A DNA stretch of 64,000 nt, taken from contig CAMPKC010000019.1 in NCBI GenBank assembly GCA_946887045.1, forward strand, positions 12,040-76,039, given 5' to 3'. Under the pieces are notes generated by a model, which was not told the origin of the DNA, searched no databases, and saw nothing but the letters and a program-made list of their open reading frames with translations. The stretch is from an uncultured Sphingobacteriaceae bacterium. GTDB lineage: Bacteria; Bacteroidota; Bacteroidia; Sphingobacteriales; Sphingobacteriaceae. The position numbers and the translations under genes are program-made. This document shows, piece after piece, positions 1 through 8,966 of the stretch. The first letter of the stretch is position 1; the number at the start of each line of letters is the position of its first letter.

Positions 1-1
1 C

Positions 2-157
2 GATGTTAACCGCAAACGCATTGCTTTAACAATGAAGAAAGATGAGCCTCAAAGGAAGTCAAGTCCCATAAAAGCTCAATCCGGTAAACCGAAAACGCAA
101 AAAAAAGAAATGGATATGAGCGATAAGCTTGCCGCTCTGCGACAGAAATTTTCCTAA
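2..157 (+). CDS. tex: Tex-like RNA-binding protein, C-terminal end only (partial)
   Basis: This is the last 51 residues of a gene that begins before the window. The first residues, DVNRKRIALTMK, match the end of the S1 RNA-binding domain of Tex/YhgF transcription accessory proteins, where a 'V(D/L)xxRKRIALTMK' strand is typical. It is followed by a Lys/Gln-rich tail ending in DKLAALRQKFS, which fits the low-complexity C-terminus of Bacteroidota Tex. The stop is TAA at 155-157. Tex is a cytoplasmic nucleic-acid-binding protein linked to transcription and ribosome function. The identification rests on a short segment; another S1-domain protein such as ribosomal protein S1 or PNPase is possible but fits less well. 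Confidence 0.7.
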   Translation, partial: DVNRKRIALTMKKDEPQRKSSPIKAQSGKPKTQKKEMDMSDKLAALRQKFS

Positions 158-220
158 TCTGCACTGGTAACAAAATTTTTGCGGCAACTCGTATATTCAT
201 ATTAATAGATAAGAGTTTTT

Positions 221-253
221 TTTGATTATTAATAAATTTTTGCGATATTTTAG
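221..253 (+). promoter_or_regulatory. Candidate Bacteroidota promoter for the patatin gene
   Basis: TTTG at 221-224 and TATTTTAG at 246-253 are 21 bases apart. This resembles the Bacteroidota consensus TTTG-N19-21-TANNTTTG with one mismatch in the -7 box. The predicted transcript start near 260 would leave a leader of about 22 bases before the GTG at 282. Confidence 0.4.
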
Positions 254-281
254 GATAGATGCTTGGATTTAACGCAAACTT

Positions 282-1382
282 GTGAGAGGTGTAGGTCATG
301 TCTTTAAAAGTGCTTTCAGATGGGTATTCGGCTCACCTTTGCCTCCTGCTGTTGTAAAGAGAAAAAGGATTTTATCGATTGACGGAGGCGGTATACGCGG
401 TATTATTGCTGGTCAGGTACTGGTTGCGCTGGAAAAAAAACTTCAAAAACGATCTGGAAATCCCGAGGCACGTTTGGCGGATTATTTTGATTTTTTCGCA
501 GGAACGAGCACGGGTGGTATTCTTACTTGCCTTTATTTATGTCCTTCGGAAGATGATGCAAAAAAAGCCCGCTATAGTGCTGAGGAAGCGATCGGGCTTT
601 ATATAAAAAATGGCTTTGAAATATTTAAGCTTTCTATTTGGAAAAAGCTATCCAATCCAGAGGGAATCATTCATGAAATATATAATGTAATAGAATTAGA
701 AAAACTTCTCAAAAAGTATTTCGGAACCGTAAAGCTGAGTACTTTATTGAAGCCGTGTCTTATCACTTCTTTTAATATTAATAAACGGACACCACATTTT
801 TTTGCTCAGCACGAGGCAGTGAAGTTTGGTGATCCGAGCGATTTTTTCGTTTGCGATGTATGCCGGGCGACTACAGCTGCTCCAACCTATTTCGAAACTG
901 CATTAATAAAGTCAATGAGTGACGTTTCCTATCCCCTGGTAGATGGCGGGGTATTTGCCAATAACCCTGCGATGTGTGCTTATTCAGAAGTTCAAAATGC
1001 AAAAGGTTTTCCGTCCACAAAAGATATGTTTATCGTTTCTATTGGTACGAACGTGTCAAAAAGGCCGCTCCAAATAAATAATGCCATAGGCTGGGGTACA
1101 ATAGCATGGTCACGACCTATGATCGATCTTATGATGACCACGGCTTCCGAAACTGTTGATTTTTATTTGAAAAAAATATTTGCGGCTCAAGGTAATGACC
1201 AAAATTATATTAGGATACAACCAGGTAGCTTTCATAAAGCTAAACCAAGGATAGACAACGCCAGTCCACAAAATATCCAGGCATTAATCGAAGTTGGAAA
1301 TATAACAGCCATGGATTATTCCGAGGAGTTAGACCGTATTGTCGATGTATTAATGGAAGGTTCTGATCCTGTAGAATTTTGA
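282..1382 (+). CDS. Patatin-like phospholipase / acyl hydrolase
   Basis: A 366-residue cytoplasmic-type patatin protein, expected to hydrolyse lipid acyl esters with a Ser-Asp dyad. The three family signatures are visible: the oxyanion loop DGGGIRG (about 34-40), the nucleophile elbow GTSTGG with Ser76, and VDGGVFANNP with the catalytic Asp at about 221. There is no signal peptide, although the N-terminus is basic and aromatic (KSAFRWVFGS) and could touch membranes. The start is GTG at 282; no ATG in this frame lies before the catalytic loop. The gene stands alone, with Tex upstream and the fad operon downstream on the same strand after a 251-base gap. Patatins also occur as effectors in cyclic-nucleotide anti-phage systems (CapV), but no nucleotidyltransferase is adjacent, so a lipid-metabolic role is the simpler inference. 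Confidence 0.85.
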   Translation: MRGVGHVFKSAFRWVFGSPLPPAVVKRKRILSIDGGGIRGIIAGQVLVALEKKLQKRSGNPEARLADYFDFFAGTSTGGILTCLYLCPSEDDAKKARYSAEEAIGLYIKNGFEIFKLSIWKKLSNPEGIIHEIYNVIELEKLLKKYFGTVKLSTLLKPCLITSFNINKRTPHFFAQHEAVKFGDPSDFFVCDVCRATTAAPTYFETALIKSMSDVSYPLVDGGVFANNPAMCAYSEVQNAKGFPSTKDMFIVSIGTNVSKRPLQINNAIGWGTIAWSRPMIDLMMTTASETVDFYLKKIFAAQGNDQNYIRIQPGSFHKAKPRIDNASPQNIQALIEVGNITAMDYSEELDRIVDVLMEGSDPVEF

Positions 1383-1510
1383 GATTTGGTTGATAGTTAA
1401 CCACGCGTCAGCTGGAGAAAGGAACCGGCGTTAAATAAATGACTGTGGGTTGTATTTTGTGTGTTTGTGGTTTGAAAAACTTATTGAAATTTTCGTATAT
1501 TGACTATTAT

Positions 1511-1560
1511 AAATTACATGGTTCTCAGCAGGTCGAATTAGAACCATTCACAAATTACAT
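1511..1560. promoter_or_regulatory. Inverted repeat flanked by direct repeats upstream of the fad operon
   Basis: ATGGTTCT at 1518-1525 is exactly complementary to AGAACCAT at 1540-1547, with 14 bases between. The pair is flanked by the direct repeat AAATTACAT at 1511-1519 and 1552-1560. It lies 74-123 bases before the fadN start, where an operator for a dimeric fatty-acid-responsive repressor would be expected. Function is inferred from position and symmetry only. Confidence 0.4.
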
Positions 1561-1633
1561 TATGGAAATCTGAATTTAACCTGATTGGATTTGTTGGTTG
1601 GCAACATTCGTCGGCGAAATTAAAATTATCCTT

Positions 1634-4018
1634 ATGAACGTCACAAGCCGATATATTAAAAAAGTAGCAATATTAGGTTCCGGAGTTATGGGTAGCCGTA
1701 TCGCCTGTCATTTTGCTAACATCGGGGTAGAGGTGTTGTTGCTTGACATACCCTCAAAAGAAGTACGGCAAAACGATAAAAAATCTCGCAATAAAATAGT
1801 TGATGATTCACTTCAGCTTACTTTAAAGTCGAATCCTTCTCCAATCTATTCTCAATCTTTTTCCAGTCGCATTACTACCGGAAACTTTGAAGACGATATG
1901 CAACAGGTTTCTACCTGCGATTGGATTCTTGAAGCGATAATAGAAAAAATTGAAATAAAACAGGAGCTTTTTGCCACCGTCGATAAATATAGAACTCCCG
2001 GAACTGTAATTTCATCGAATACATCGGGAATACCCATTCATTTAATGAGCGAAGGCCGTAGTGATGATTTTCGTAAACATTTCTGTGGTACACACTTTTT
2101 TAATCCTCCGCGTTATTTGCAGCTTCTTGAAATTATACCGGGTGCAGAGACGTCTCCTGAAATAATTGATTTTTTAATTTATTACGGAGAAAAGTTTTTA
2201 GGCAAGACCACCGTTCTGGCCAAGGATACTCCTGGGTTTATAGGGAATCGAATAGGTATGTTTAGCCTGATGAGCACCTTTCATTACGCAAAAACAGCCG
2301 GTTTAACGGTGGCTGAAATCGATAAACTTACGGGACCTGTTATTGGACATCAAAAGTCTGCCACGTTTAGAACCAGTGATGTTGTGGGTTTGGATACCAT
2401 TGTTCATGTAGCCAAGGCTTTTGTTCAAACTCTTGCCGCCGATGAATCCAAGGATGTTTTTGTCGTGCCTGATTATGTTGAAGGAATGATTGAAAAAAAA
2501 TGGCTTGGTAGTAAGACGGGGCAGGGATTTTATAAGAAGCAGGAAGCTGATGGAAAAACAGATTTTTGGACACTTGACCTGAATACACTCGACTATAGAC
2601 CTCCTGAAAAAGTTCTATTCCCAGTTTTAGAATCAACTAAACTTATGGAAAGCCTTAAAGAAAGATTGGGCGTGTTGTTCTCTGACATAGGTAAAGCAGG
2701 AGACTTTTATCGCTCTACTTTTTATCAGCTTTTTGGATATGCAAGCAGGCGGATCCCTGAAATCTCCGAGGAACTATATAAAATCGATGCGGCAATGTCT
2801 GCTGGATTTGGTTGGGAAATGGGTCCTTTCGAAATGTGGGATGCGCTCGATGCCCAAAAAGTCATCAAGGAGATGGAAGCTGCAGGGATCAAAATTTCTG
2901 CCTGGGTATACGATATGATTCAAAGTGGTGCCACTTCATTTTATAGGTTGGAAAACGGCATTCGTTTGTTTTACGATATCGATTCCAAATCATATAAAGC
3001 CATTCCAGGCACTGAATCCTTAATTCTGTTGAAAAATTTGGCACCATCAAAAAATATTTGGAATAACAAAGGAGCGACGATCACTGATTTAGGCGATGGT
3101 ATTCTGAATCTTGAGTTCCATACTAAAATGAATACGATTGGCGGAGAAGTTATTGAGGGAATTAATAAGGCGATAGATATTGCCGAACGCGAATATAAAG
3201 GCTTAGTTATTTCTAATGAAGGGGCGAATTTTAGCGCAGGGGCCAATATCGCGATGATTTTTATGATGGCCGTTGAACATGAGCTGGATGAATTAAATGC
3301 ACTTATAAAATTTTTTCAGAATACGATGATGCGCCTGCGTTATTCATCTATACCTGTAATTGCCGCACCACACGGAATGGCTTTGGGGGGCGGATGTGAA
3401 CTATGCTTCCATGCAGACAAGGTAGTAGCACATTCCGAGCTTTATATGGGTTTGGTGGAATTTGGTGTCGGTTTGATTCCCGCAGGCGGAGGCTCTAAGG
3501 AATTTGCTTTAAGATTATCAGACGGATTACGCGATGGTGATGTGGAATTAAACGCTTTTCGCGATAGATTTCTGACCATCGGACAGGCTAAAGTATCGAC
3601 TTCAGCTTATGATGCTTTCTCGTTAGGATACCTGCGTAAAGATAGAGATGTAGTAGTGGTTTCTCGAAACAGGTTGCTGGCTCAGGCTAAGCAGCATTGC
3701 CTTCAAATGTGGGAGGACGGTTATTCTCAGCCTTTTAGGAGAAAAGATATAAAGGTTTTAGGTAAGCCCGCTCTAGGTTTAGGATATGTCGGAGCTAATA
3801 ATATGTTTGCCGGTAATTACATAAGCGAACACGATGTTAAGATAGCTAAAAAATTAGCATTTGTTTTATCTGGTGGGGATTTATCACAGGCCGCTATCGT
3901 TGACGAGCAATATCTGCTCGACCTGGAAAGAGAGGCTTTTTTATCTCTTTGTAAAGAGAAGAAGACACTAGAAAGAATCCAGTCAGTTTTGTCAGGTGGA
4001 AAAATATTAAGGAATTAA
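1634..4018 (+). CDS. fadN: 3-hydroxyacyl-CoA dehydrogenase / enoyl-CoA hydratase fusion (FadN type)
   Basis: A bifunctional beta-oxidation enzyme of about 794 residues that hydrates 2-enoyl-CoA and oxidises 3-hydroxyacyl-CoA with NAD. The N-terminal Rossmann domain begins KKVAILGSGVMGSRIA. The dehydrogenase signature GTHFFNPPRYLQLLEIIPG and DTPGFIGNRIG follow. The crotonase domain is C-terminal (about 490-700), with GANFSAGAN, the oxyanion loop HGMALGGGCEL and LVEFGVGLIPAGGG carrying the expected acidic residues. Dehydrogenase-first order and length match Bacillus FadN rather than E. coli FadB. ATG at 1634 is preferred over an upstream TTG at 1598 because the Rossmann strand starts ten residues after it. 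It is first of four genes, 11 bases before the thiolase. Confidence 0.92.
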   Translation: MNVTSRYIKKVAILGSGVMGSRIACHFANIGVEVLLLDIPSKEVRQNDKKSRNKIVDDSLQLTLKSNPSPIYSQSFSSRITTGNFEDDMQQVSTCDWILEAIIEKIEIKQELFATVDKYRTPGTVISSNTSGIPIHLMSEGRSDDFRKHFCGTHFFNPPRYLQLLEIIPGAETSPEIIDFLIYYGEKFLGKTTVLAKDTPGFIGNRIGMFSLMSTFHYAKTAGLTVAEIDKLTGPVIGHQKSATFRTSDVVGLDTIVHVAKAFVQTLAADESKDVFVVPDYVEGMIEKKWLGSKTGQGFYKKQEADGKTDFWTLDLNTLDYRPPEKVLFPVLESTKLMESLKERLGVLFSDIGKAGDFYRSTFYQLFGYASRRIPEISEELYKIDAAMSAGFGWEMGPFEMWDALDAQKVIKEMEAAGIKISAWVYDMIQSGATSFYRLENGIRLFYDIDSKSYKAIPGTESLILLKNLAPSKNIWNNKGATITDLGDGILNLEFHTKMNTIGGEVIEGINKAIDIAEREYKGLVISNEGANFSAGANIAMIFMMAVEHELDELNALIKFFQNTMMRLRYSSIPVIAAPHGMALGGGCELCFHADKVVAHSELYMGLVEFGVGLIPAGGGSKEFALRLSDGLRDGDVELNAFRDRFLTIGQAKVSTSAYDAFSLGYLRKDRDVVVVSRNRLLAQAKQHCLQMWEDGYSQPFRRKDIKVLGKPALGLGYVGANNMFAGNYISEHDVKIAKKLAFVLSGGDLSQAAIVDEQYLLDLEREAFLSLCKEKKTLERIQSVLSGGKILRN

Positions 4019-4029
4019 ATAGAAAGGAC

Positions 4030-5205
4030 ATGAACGCATATATAGTAGCAGCCTTCAGAAGCGCAGTTGGGAAGGCCAACCGGGGAGGCCTCCGTTTTAC
4101 CCGGCCTGATAGACTTGCTTCAGATGTTATCAAGCACTTAATGGCGTCAGTTCCTAATGTTGAAAATAAGCAGATTGACGATGTAATTGTCGGCAATGCA
4201 ATGCCGGAGGCAGAGCAGGGTTTAAATGTTGGACGATTAATTTCCTTATTAGCACTTGATACTGATAAAGTGCCTGGAATGACTGTAAACAGGTATTGCG
4301 CGTCGGGTTTGGAAACTATCGCGATAGCTTCGGCAAAAATTCATGCCGGATTAGCAGATTGTATCATTGCCGGAGGGGTAGAAAGTATGAGCCTTATTCC
4401 TATGGGAGGTTGGCGGGTGGTACCCGATGCTGATACAGCGCTAAACCATCCTGATTACTACTGGGGTATGGGTTTAACCGCCGAGGCGGTAGCAGATGAA
4501 TATAAGATCAGCAGGGAAGATCAGGACGAATTCTCTTATCGTTCACATCAAAAAGCGATATCGGCAATAAATGAAGGTAGGTTTGATAAGCAGATAGTGC
4601 CGGTAAACGTAGCTGAGCAATATATTGATGAAACCGGAAAAAGACGAAGCAGGGATTTTACAGTAAATACTGATGAAGGACCGAGAGCCGATACCTCAAT
4701 CGAAGGTCTTGCAAAATTAAAACCCGTGTTCAAAGCTAATGGAATGGTAACTGCAGGCAATTCATCTCAAACCAGCGATGGGGCCGCATTCGTGATGGTT
4801 GTCAGCGAACGCTTCCTTAAAGAAAATAATCTGCAACCAATTGCAAGATTGGTAAACTATGCAGTGGCAGGCGTTCCTCCGCGTATAATGGGTATCGGAC
4901 CCGTAATAGCCATTCCAAAAGTTTTAACGATGGCAGGGCTTCAGCAAAAAGATATTGATCTGATCGAACTCAATGAAGCTTTTGCCGCCCAGTCACTTGC
5001 AGTTATACATGAGTTAAAGCTGGACCAGGAAATTGTGAATGTGAACGGAGGGGCAATTGCATTAGGACATCCTTTGGGTTGTAGCGGAGCTAAACTTTCG
5101 GTTCAGATTATTGACGAGATGAGCAGAAGGGGTAGTAAGTACGGGATAGTCAGTATGTGTGTGGGGACCGGTCAAGGTGCTGCAGGAATTTTTGAACGAT
5201 TTTAA
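4030..5205 (+). CDS. fadA: Acetyl-CoA acyltransferase (3-ketoacyl-CoA thiolase)
   Basis: A 391-residue thiolase cleaving 3-ketoacyl-CoA with CoA to give acetyl-CoA and a shortened acyl-CoA. All active-site blocks are present: the nucleophilic Cys in [10 protein letters not shown] (about 88), NEAFAAQS, the His in [15 protein letters not shown] and the second Cys in [13 protein letters not shown] near the C-terminus. Length is normal for the family. The start at 4030 lies 11 bases after fadN and is preceded by the purine-rich AGAAAGGAC, a fair ribosome binding site. Pairing with fadN implies a degradative rather than biosynthetic thiolase. A 75-base AT-rich spacer separates it from the acyl-CoA dehydrogenase. 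Confidence 0.93.
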   Translation: MNAYIVAAFRSAVGKANRGGLRFTRPDRLASDVIKHLMASVPNVENKQIDDVIVGNAMPEAEQGLNVGRLISLLALDTDKVPGMTVNRYCASGLETIAIASAKIHAGLADCIIAGGVESMSLIPMGGWRVVPDADTALNHPDYYWGMGLTAEAVADEYKISREDQDEFSYRSHQKAISAINEGRFDKQIVPVNVAEQYIDETGKRRSRDFTVNTDEGPRADTSIEGLAKLKPVFKANGMVTAGNSSQTSDGAAFVMVVSERFLKENNLQPIARLVNYAVAGVPPRIMGIGPVIAIPKVLTMAGLQQKDIDLIELNEAFAAQSLAVIHELKLDQEIVNVNGGAIALGHPLGCSGAKLSVQIIDEMSRRGSKYGIVSMCVGTGQGAAGIFERF

Positions 5206-5280
5206 AAAAAAAATATTAAAAATTATATGAAGTTAAAACGCAGACATCCAATATAAATCATACACTTAAAACTTTAAATT

Positions 5281-7071
5281 ATGAGTATATCCATCCAATC
5301 AACACCGATAAAAGGGGGCGAGTTTCTAATCAGAGAAACAAAAGCAGGGGATGTGTTTATTCCGGAGAACTGGACTGACGAGCAATTAATGATTGCTCAG
5401 ACCTGTCAGGACTTTATTGATCAGAAAGTAATTCCCAATTTAAATAGAATTGACGCTCAGGAAGATGGCGTTATGGTCAGCCTTTTAGACGAAGCTGGTA
5501 AACTCGGACTATGCGCCATCTCCCTCCCGGAGGAATACGGCGGTTTCGGCAAAGACTTTAATACATCCATGTTGGTAAGTGAAAAAACAGGCGCTGGCGC
5601 TTCGTTTTCTGTGGCCTTCTCTGCCCACACGGGTATCGCAACTTTACCGATTTTATATTACGGAAATAAAGCCCAAAAGGATAAATATATTCCCAAACTG
5701 GCAACTGCGGAATGGAAAGGTGCATACTGCTTAACCGAACCTTCGGCAGGTTCTGACGCCAATGCGGGAAAGACCAGGGCTATATTATCGGAAGACGGAA
5801 AATTTTATATCCTTAACGGGCAGAAAATGTGGATCACCAATGCTGGTATTGCTGATGTGTTTACGGTTTTTGCCAAAGTTGATGACGATAAACACATGAG
5901 TGCCTTTATCGTGGAAAAAGGAATGGAAGGGTTTTCATTGAATGTGGAGGAGCATAAAATGGGTATTAAGGGAAGTTCTACCCGACAAGTCTTTTTCAAT
6001 GAGTGTAAGGTGCCTGCCGAGAATTTACTTTCGGAGCGGGGAAACGGTTTCAAGATAGCCCTAAATATTTTGAATATCGGGAGAATTAAGTTGGGTGCTG
6101 CGGTGTTGGGTGCTGCCAAAAATGTTATTACACAATCGGTAAAATATGCAAATAAACGGCATCAATTCGGTAGGGCTATTGCAGAATATGGTGCTATTGA
6201 GTATAAAATAGCCGAACAAGTTATTCGCACATATGCCACAGAATCTGCTGTTTACAGAGCGGGGCAAAATATCGAAGATGCTATTCAAGATCTGATCGAA
6301 AACGGTATGGATGCCGCTGAGGCAAAACTTAAAGGAACTGAACAATTTGCCATTGAAGCCGCAATAATTAAAGTCCATGCTTCCGAAGCATTAGATTATG
6401 TAGTAGATGAAGGCGTTCAGATTTATGGCGGCATGGGCTATAGCACCGAAGCTCCGATGGAAAGAGCATATCGCGATTCGCGTATTAACAGGATTTTCGA
6501 AGGAACTAATGAGATAAACAGGTTGCTGATAGTAGACATGATGTTGAAGCGTGCTCTGAAAGGTGAATTTGATTTGACAGGTCCCGCAAAAAAAGTGGCA
6601 GCTGAATTATTAAGCATTCCTGATTTTAATGGTACCGAGGGCGATGTTTTCGACCAGGAGAAAAAATATATAGCAAACTTTAAGAAGGCAGTATTATTGG
6701 TTGCCGGAGCTGCTGTTCAGAAACTAAATCAAGCTCTTTCTGAACAGCAGGAGGTATTAATGTATCTGGCCGATATGATAATTGAGGTGTATGTATCCGA
6801 ATCACTGCAACTGAGAGTAGAAAAGCTAGCCGGACAGCAGCCTGAAAAAGCTACAGAGCAGATAGAAATGATGAAAGTTTACATCAGCGATGCTGCTGAT
6901 CGTATTTATAAAGCCGGCAAGGAAGCTCTTAATTCGTTTGCAGAGGGCGACGAAAAGAAATTGATGCTCATGGGATTAAAACGCTTTACCAAAACTGATG
7001 ATGTAAATACTACCGCGGGCAGAAGAAAAATAGCTGCAAAAATTATTACTCAAAACCATTATTGTTTTTGA
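5281..7071 (+). CDS. fadE: Acyl-CoA dehydrogenase, long form
   Basis: A 596-residue FAD-dependent acyl-CoA dehydrogenase for the first beta-oxidation step. The N-terminal helical domain is followed by the flavin-binding segment CLTEPSAGSDANAG and WITNAGIADVFTVFAKV. YGGMGYSTEAPMERAYRDSRINRIFEGTNEI then carries the expected catalytic Glu in IFEGTNEI. About 180 further residues form a helical extension, as in VLCAD-like and Bacillus FadE enzymes (about 590 residues), unlike the roughly 380-residue short forms. It needs electron-transfer flavoprotein as acceptor; no etfAB genes lie in this window. The ligase start follows 26 bases after the stop. Confidence 0.92.
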   Translation: MSISIQSTPIKGGEFLIRETKAGDVFIPENWTDEQLMIAQTCQDFIDQKVIPNLNRIDAQEDGVMVSLLDEAGKLGLCAISLPEEYGGFGKDFNTSMLVSEKTGAGASFSVAFSAHTGIATLPILYYGNKAQKDKYIPKLATAEWKGAYCLTEPSAGSDANAGKTRAILSEDGKFYILNGQKMWITNAGIADVFTVFAKVDDDKHMSAFIVEKGMEGFSLNVEEHKMGIKGSSTRQVFFNECKVPAENLLSERGNGFKIALNILNIGRIKLGAAVLGAAKNVITQSVKYANKRHQFGRAIAEYGAIEYKIAEQVIRTYATESAVYRAGQNIEDAIQDLIENGMDAAEAKLKGTEQFAIEAAIIKVHASEALDYVVDEGVQIYGGMGYSTEAPMERAYRDSRINRIFEGTNEINRLLIVDMMLKRALKGEFDLTGPAKKVAAELLSIPDFNGTEGDVFDQEKKYIANFKKAVLLVAGAAVQKLNQALSEQQEVLMYLADMIIEVYVSESLQLRVEKLAGQQPEKATEQIEMMKVYISDAADRIYKAGKEALNSFAEGDEKKLMLMGLKRFTKTDDVNTTAGRRKIAAKIITQNHYCF

Positions 7072-7097
7072 TATGGGATAGACCTAATTCAATTGAT

Positions 7098-8909
7098 ATG
7101 GAAACTTTAACCAGATTATTCGACTGTATAAAAATTCAGGCGAAAGCTCCCCGTCCTGATTTCTTAGGAGCAAAAATGAATGGCAAGTGGCATGCTTACG
7201 GTACCCTTCATGTGCATCAGATGATTGATGAATTAGCGATTGCCCTTCTGAAATTAGGTATTTCTGCTAATGATGGAACTCCGGAAGGATGTGATAAGAT
7301 TGGTTTGATAAGCACGGGTAGACCCGAATGGGTGATTACCGACCTCGCTGTTCAGCAAACAGGTGCTATTCTGGTTCCTCTGTATCCGACAATTGGGATG
7401 AGCGAGCTCGAAATGATTCTTCACGAAGTTGATCTTAAAGTGATTTTTGTGGAAAATGAAGAGTTGTATCATAATGTGAAATTGACTGCTCAGAAGTTAT
7501 CGGCACCATTAAAGATATTCACATATAATGAAATTGAAGACGCGGTTTTTTGGGAAACGCTGCTTCATCCGTTTACTTCAGACGAAGAATCTCTTCTTCG
7601 TCAAACAGCGGATAAGATTCACGAGGACGATGTTTCGACCATCATCTATACATCAGGTACCACCGGTCACCCTAAGGGAGTAATGCTTACTCATAAAAAT
7701 ATTTTAAGCAATGTAAAGGCCTGTTATAAAGTTTTGGATCAGATACCTCTGACTGAGAGAAAGGCATTTAGTTTTTTGCCCCTGAATCATATTTTCGAAA
7801 AAATGATTACGTATTGCTATCTGTTTAATGGCTTTTCGATTTATTATGCCGAAAGTATGGAAACTATCGGGGCGAATCTTAAAGATGTAAAGCCAGATAT
7901 TTTTGCATCTGTACCCCGTTTACTTGAAAAGGTATACGAACGTATTTTAACAGAGGGCAATAAATTGAAAGGCGTTAAAAGAAAGATCTTTTTCTGGGCA
8001 ATGCATCTTGCAGAGCAACACGAGATTAACTCCTCTGGGGATTTGTTTTATAAGATCCAGATGAAAATTGCCGACAGACTTGTTTTTAGCAAATGGCGGG
8101 CAGCTATTGGCGGTAATGTGAAAGCTATAGTTTTAGGTGGCGCCGCATGCCAGATTCGTTTGGAAAAGATTTTTACTGCAGCAAAAATTGTTATTATGGA
8201 GGGTTATGGACTCACAGAAACATCACCCGTAATTGCTGTAAATCACTATGATAAAAATGAACGAATATTTGGAACGGTAGGTATGGTGATTGATGGTGTC
8301 GAAGTTAAGATCGCGAAGGATGGCGAGATTCTATGCAAAGGTCCAAACCTTATGAAGGGTTATTATTTGCAGCCTGACTTAACCTCGGAGGTATTGGTTG
8401 GCGGATGGTTTCACACCGGCGATATTGGCGAATTCGTGAAAGGAAAGTTTCTTAAGATTGTTGATCGTAAAAAGGAGATCTTCAAAACTGCGGGTGGTAA
8501 ATATGTGGCTCCTTTGCCTATTGAAAACAAGATGAAGGAAAATAAATATATCGAACAAATAATCGTTCTCGGACCTGAAAGGAAATTTACCTCAGCCTTA
8601 CTGGTTCCTTCCTTTTTGAATCTGAAGGAATGGTGCGCCAGAAACCAGGTGTCATTTACAAGCAATGAACAGGTTATCAAGGATGAACGCGTGATCGCAT
8701 TTTACCAGTCTCTTGTTAATAAATATAATGCTGGATTTAGTCACGTAGAACAGGTGAAAAAGATTTCTCTATTACCAGTTGAATGGTCCATTGCTAATGG
8801 AGAATTAACACCTAAAGGAACAATTAAGCGAAAGGTGATAATGGAGAGGTATAAGAAAGAAATTGAAGAGATCTATGCCGATCATCAGTTTGAAAAAGAC
8901 ATGGTGTAA
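7098..8909 (+). CDS. fadD: Long-chain fatty acid-CoA ligase (AMP-forming)
   Basis: About 603 residues. It activates fatty acids to acyl-CoA through an acyl-adenylate, feeding the three upstream enzymes. Motifs in order: TIIYTSGTTGHPKGVMLTH (ATP-binding P-loop), GYGLTETSPVIAVN, GWFHTGDIGEF, and VDRKKEIFKTAGGKYVAP around the hinge and catalytic Lys region. No signal peptide is seen, so it is cytoplasmic or peripheral. ATG at 7098 is preferred over an in-frame TTG at 7062, which would overlap fadE and add residues unlike the family. It is the last gene of the fad operon, ending 57 bases before a convergent cytochrome gene. Confidence 0.92.
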   Translation: METLTRLFDCIKIQAKAPRPDFLGAKMNGKWHAYGTLHVHQMIDELAIALLKLGISANDGTPEGCDKIGLISTGRPEWVITDLAVQQTGAILVPLYPTIGMSELEMILHEVDLKVIFVENEELYHNVKLTAQKLSAPLKIFTYNEIEDAVFWETLLHPFTSDEESLLRQTADKIHEDDVSTIIYTSGTTGHPKGVMLTHKNILSNVKACYKVLDQIPLTERKAFSFLPLNHIFEKMITYCYLFNGFSIYYAESMETIGANLKDVKPDIFASVPRLLEKVYERILTEGNKLKGVKRKIFFWAMHLAEQHEINSSGDLFYKIQMKIADRLVFSKWRAAIGGNVKAIVLGGAACQIRLEKIFTAAKIVIMEGYGLTETSPVIAVNHYDKNERIFGTVGMVIDGVEVKIAKDGEILCKGPNLMKGYYLQPDLTSEVLVGGWFHTGDIGEFVKGKFLKIVDRKKEIFKTAGGKYVAPLPIENKMKENKYIEQIIVLGPERKFTSALLVPSFLNLKEWCARNQVSFTSNEQVIKDERVIAFYQSLVNKYNAGFSHVEQVKKISLLPVEWSIANGELTPKGTIKRKVIMERYKKEIEEIYADHQFEKDMV

Positions 8910-8913
8910 GAGA

Positions 8914-8957
8914 ATGGGTAATATTTCATGTAATCATTAATATTATCCATTTATTCT
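8914..8957. terminator. Hairpin between converging fadD and cytochrome genes
   Basis: ATGGGTAATATT at 8914-8925 pairs with AATATTATCCAT at 8939-8950 (12 pairs including one G-U, 13-base loop), followed by TTATTCTT. It sits five bases after the fadD stop and 17 bases before the convergent stop, so it could serve both strands. The stem is AT-rich and the U-tract imperfect. Confidence 0.5.
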
Positions 8958-8966
8958 TAAGCTTAA

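Noticed and set aside
282..1382. CBASS-type anti-phage effector (CapV-like patatin)
   Set aside because: Only the patatin is present; no cyclic-dinucleotide synthase or accessory gene lies upstream or downstream.
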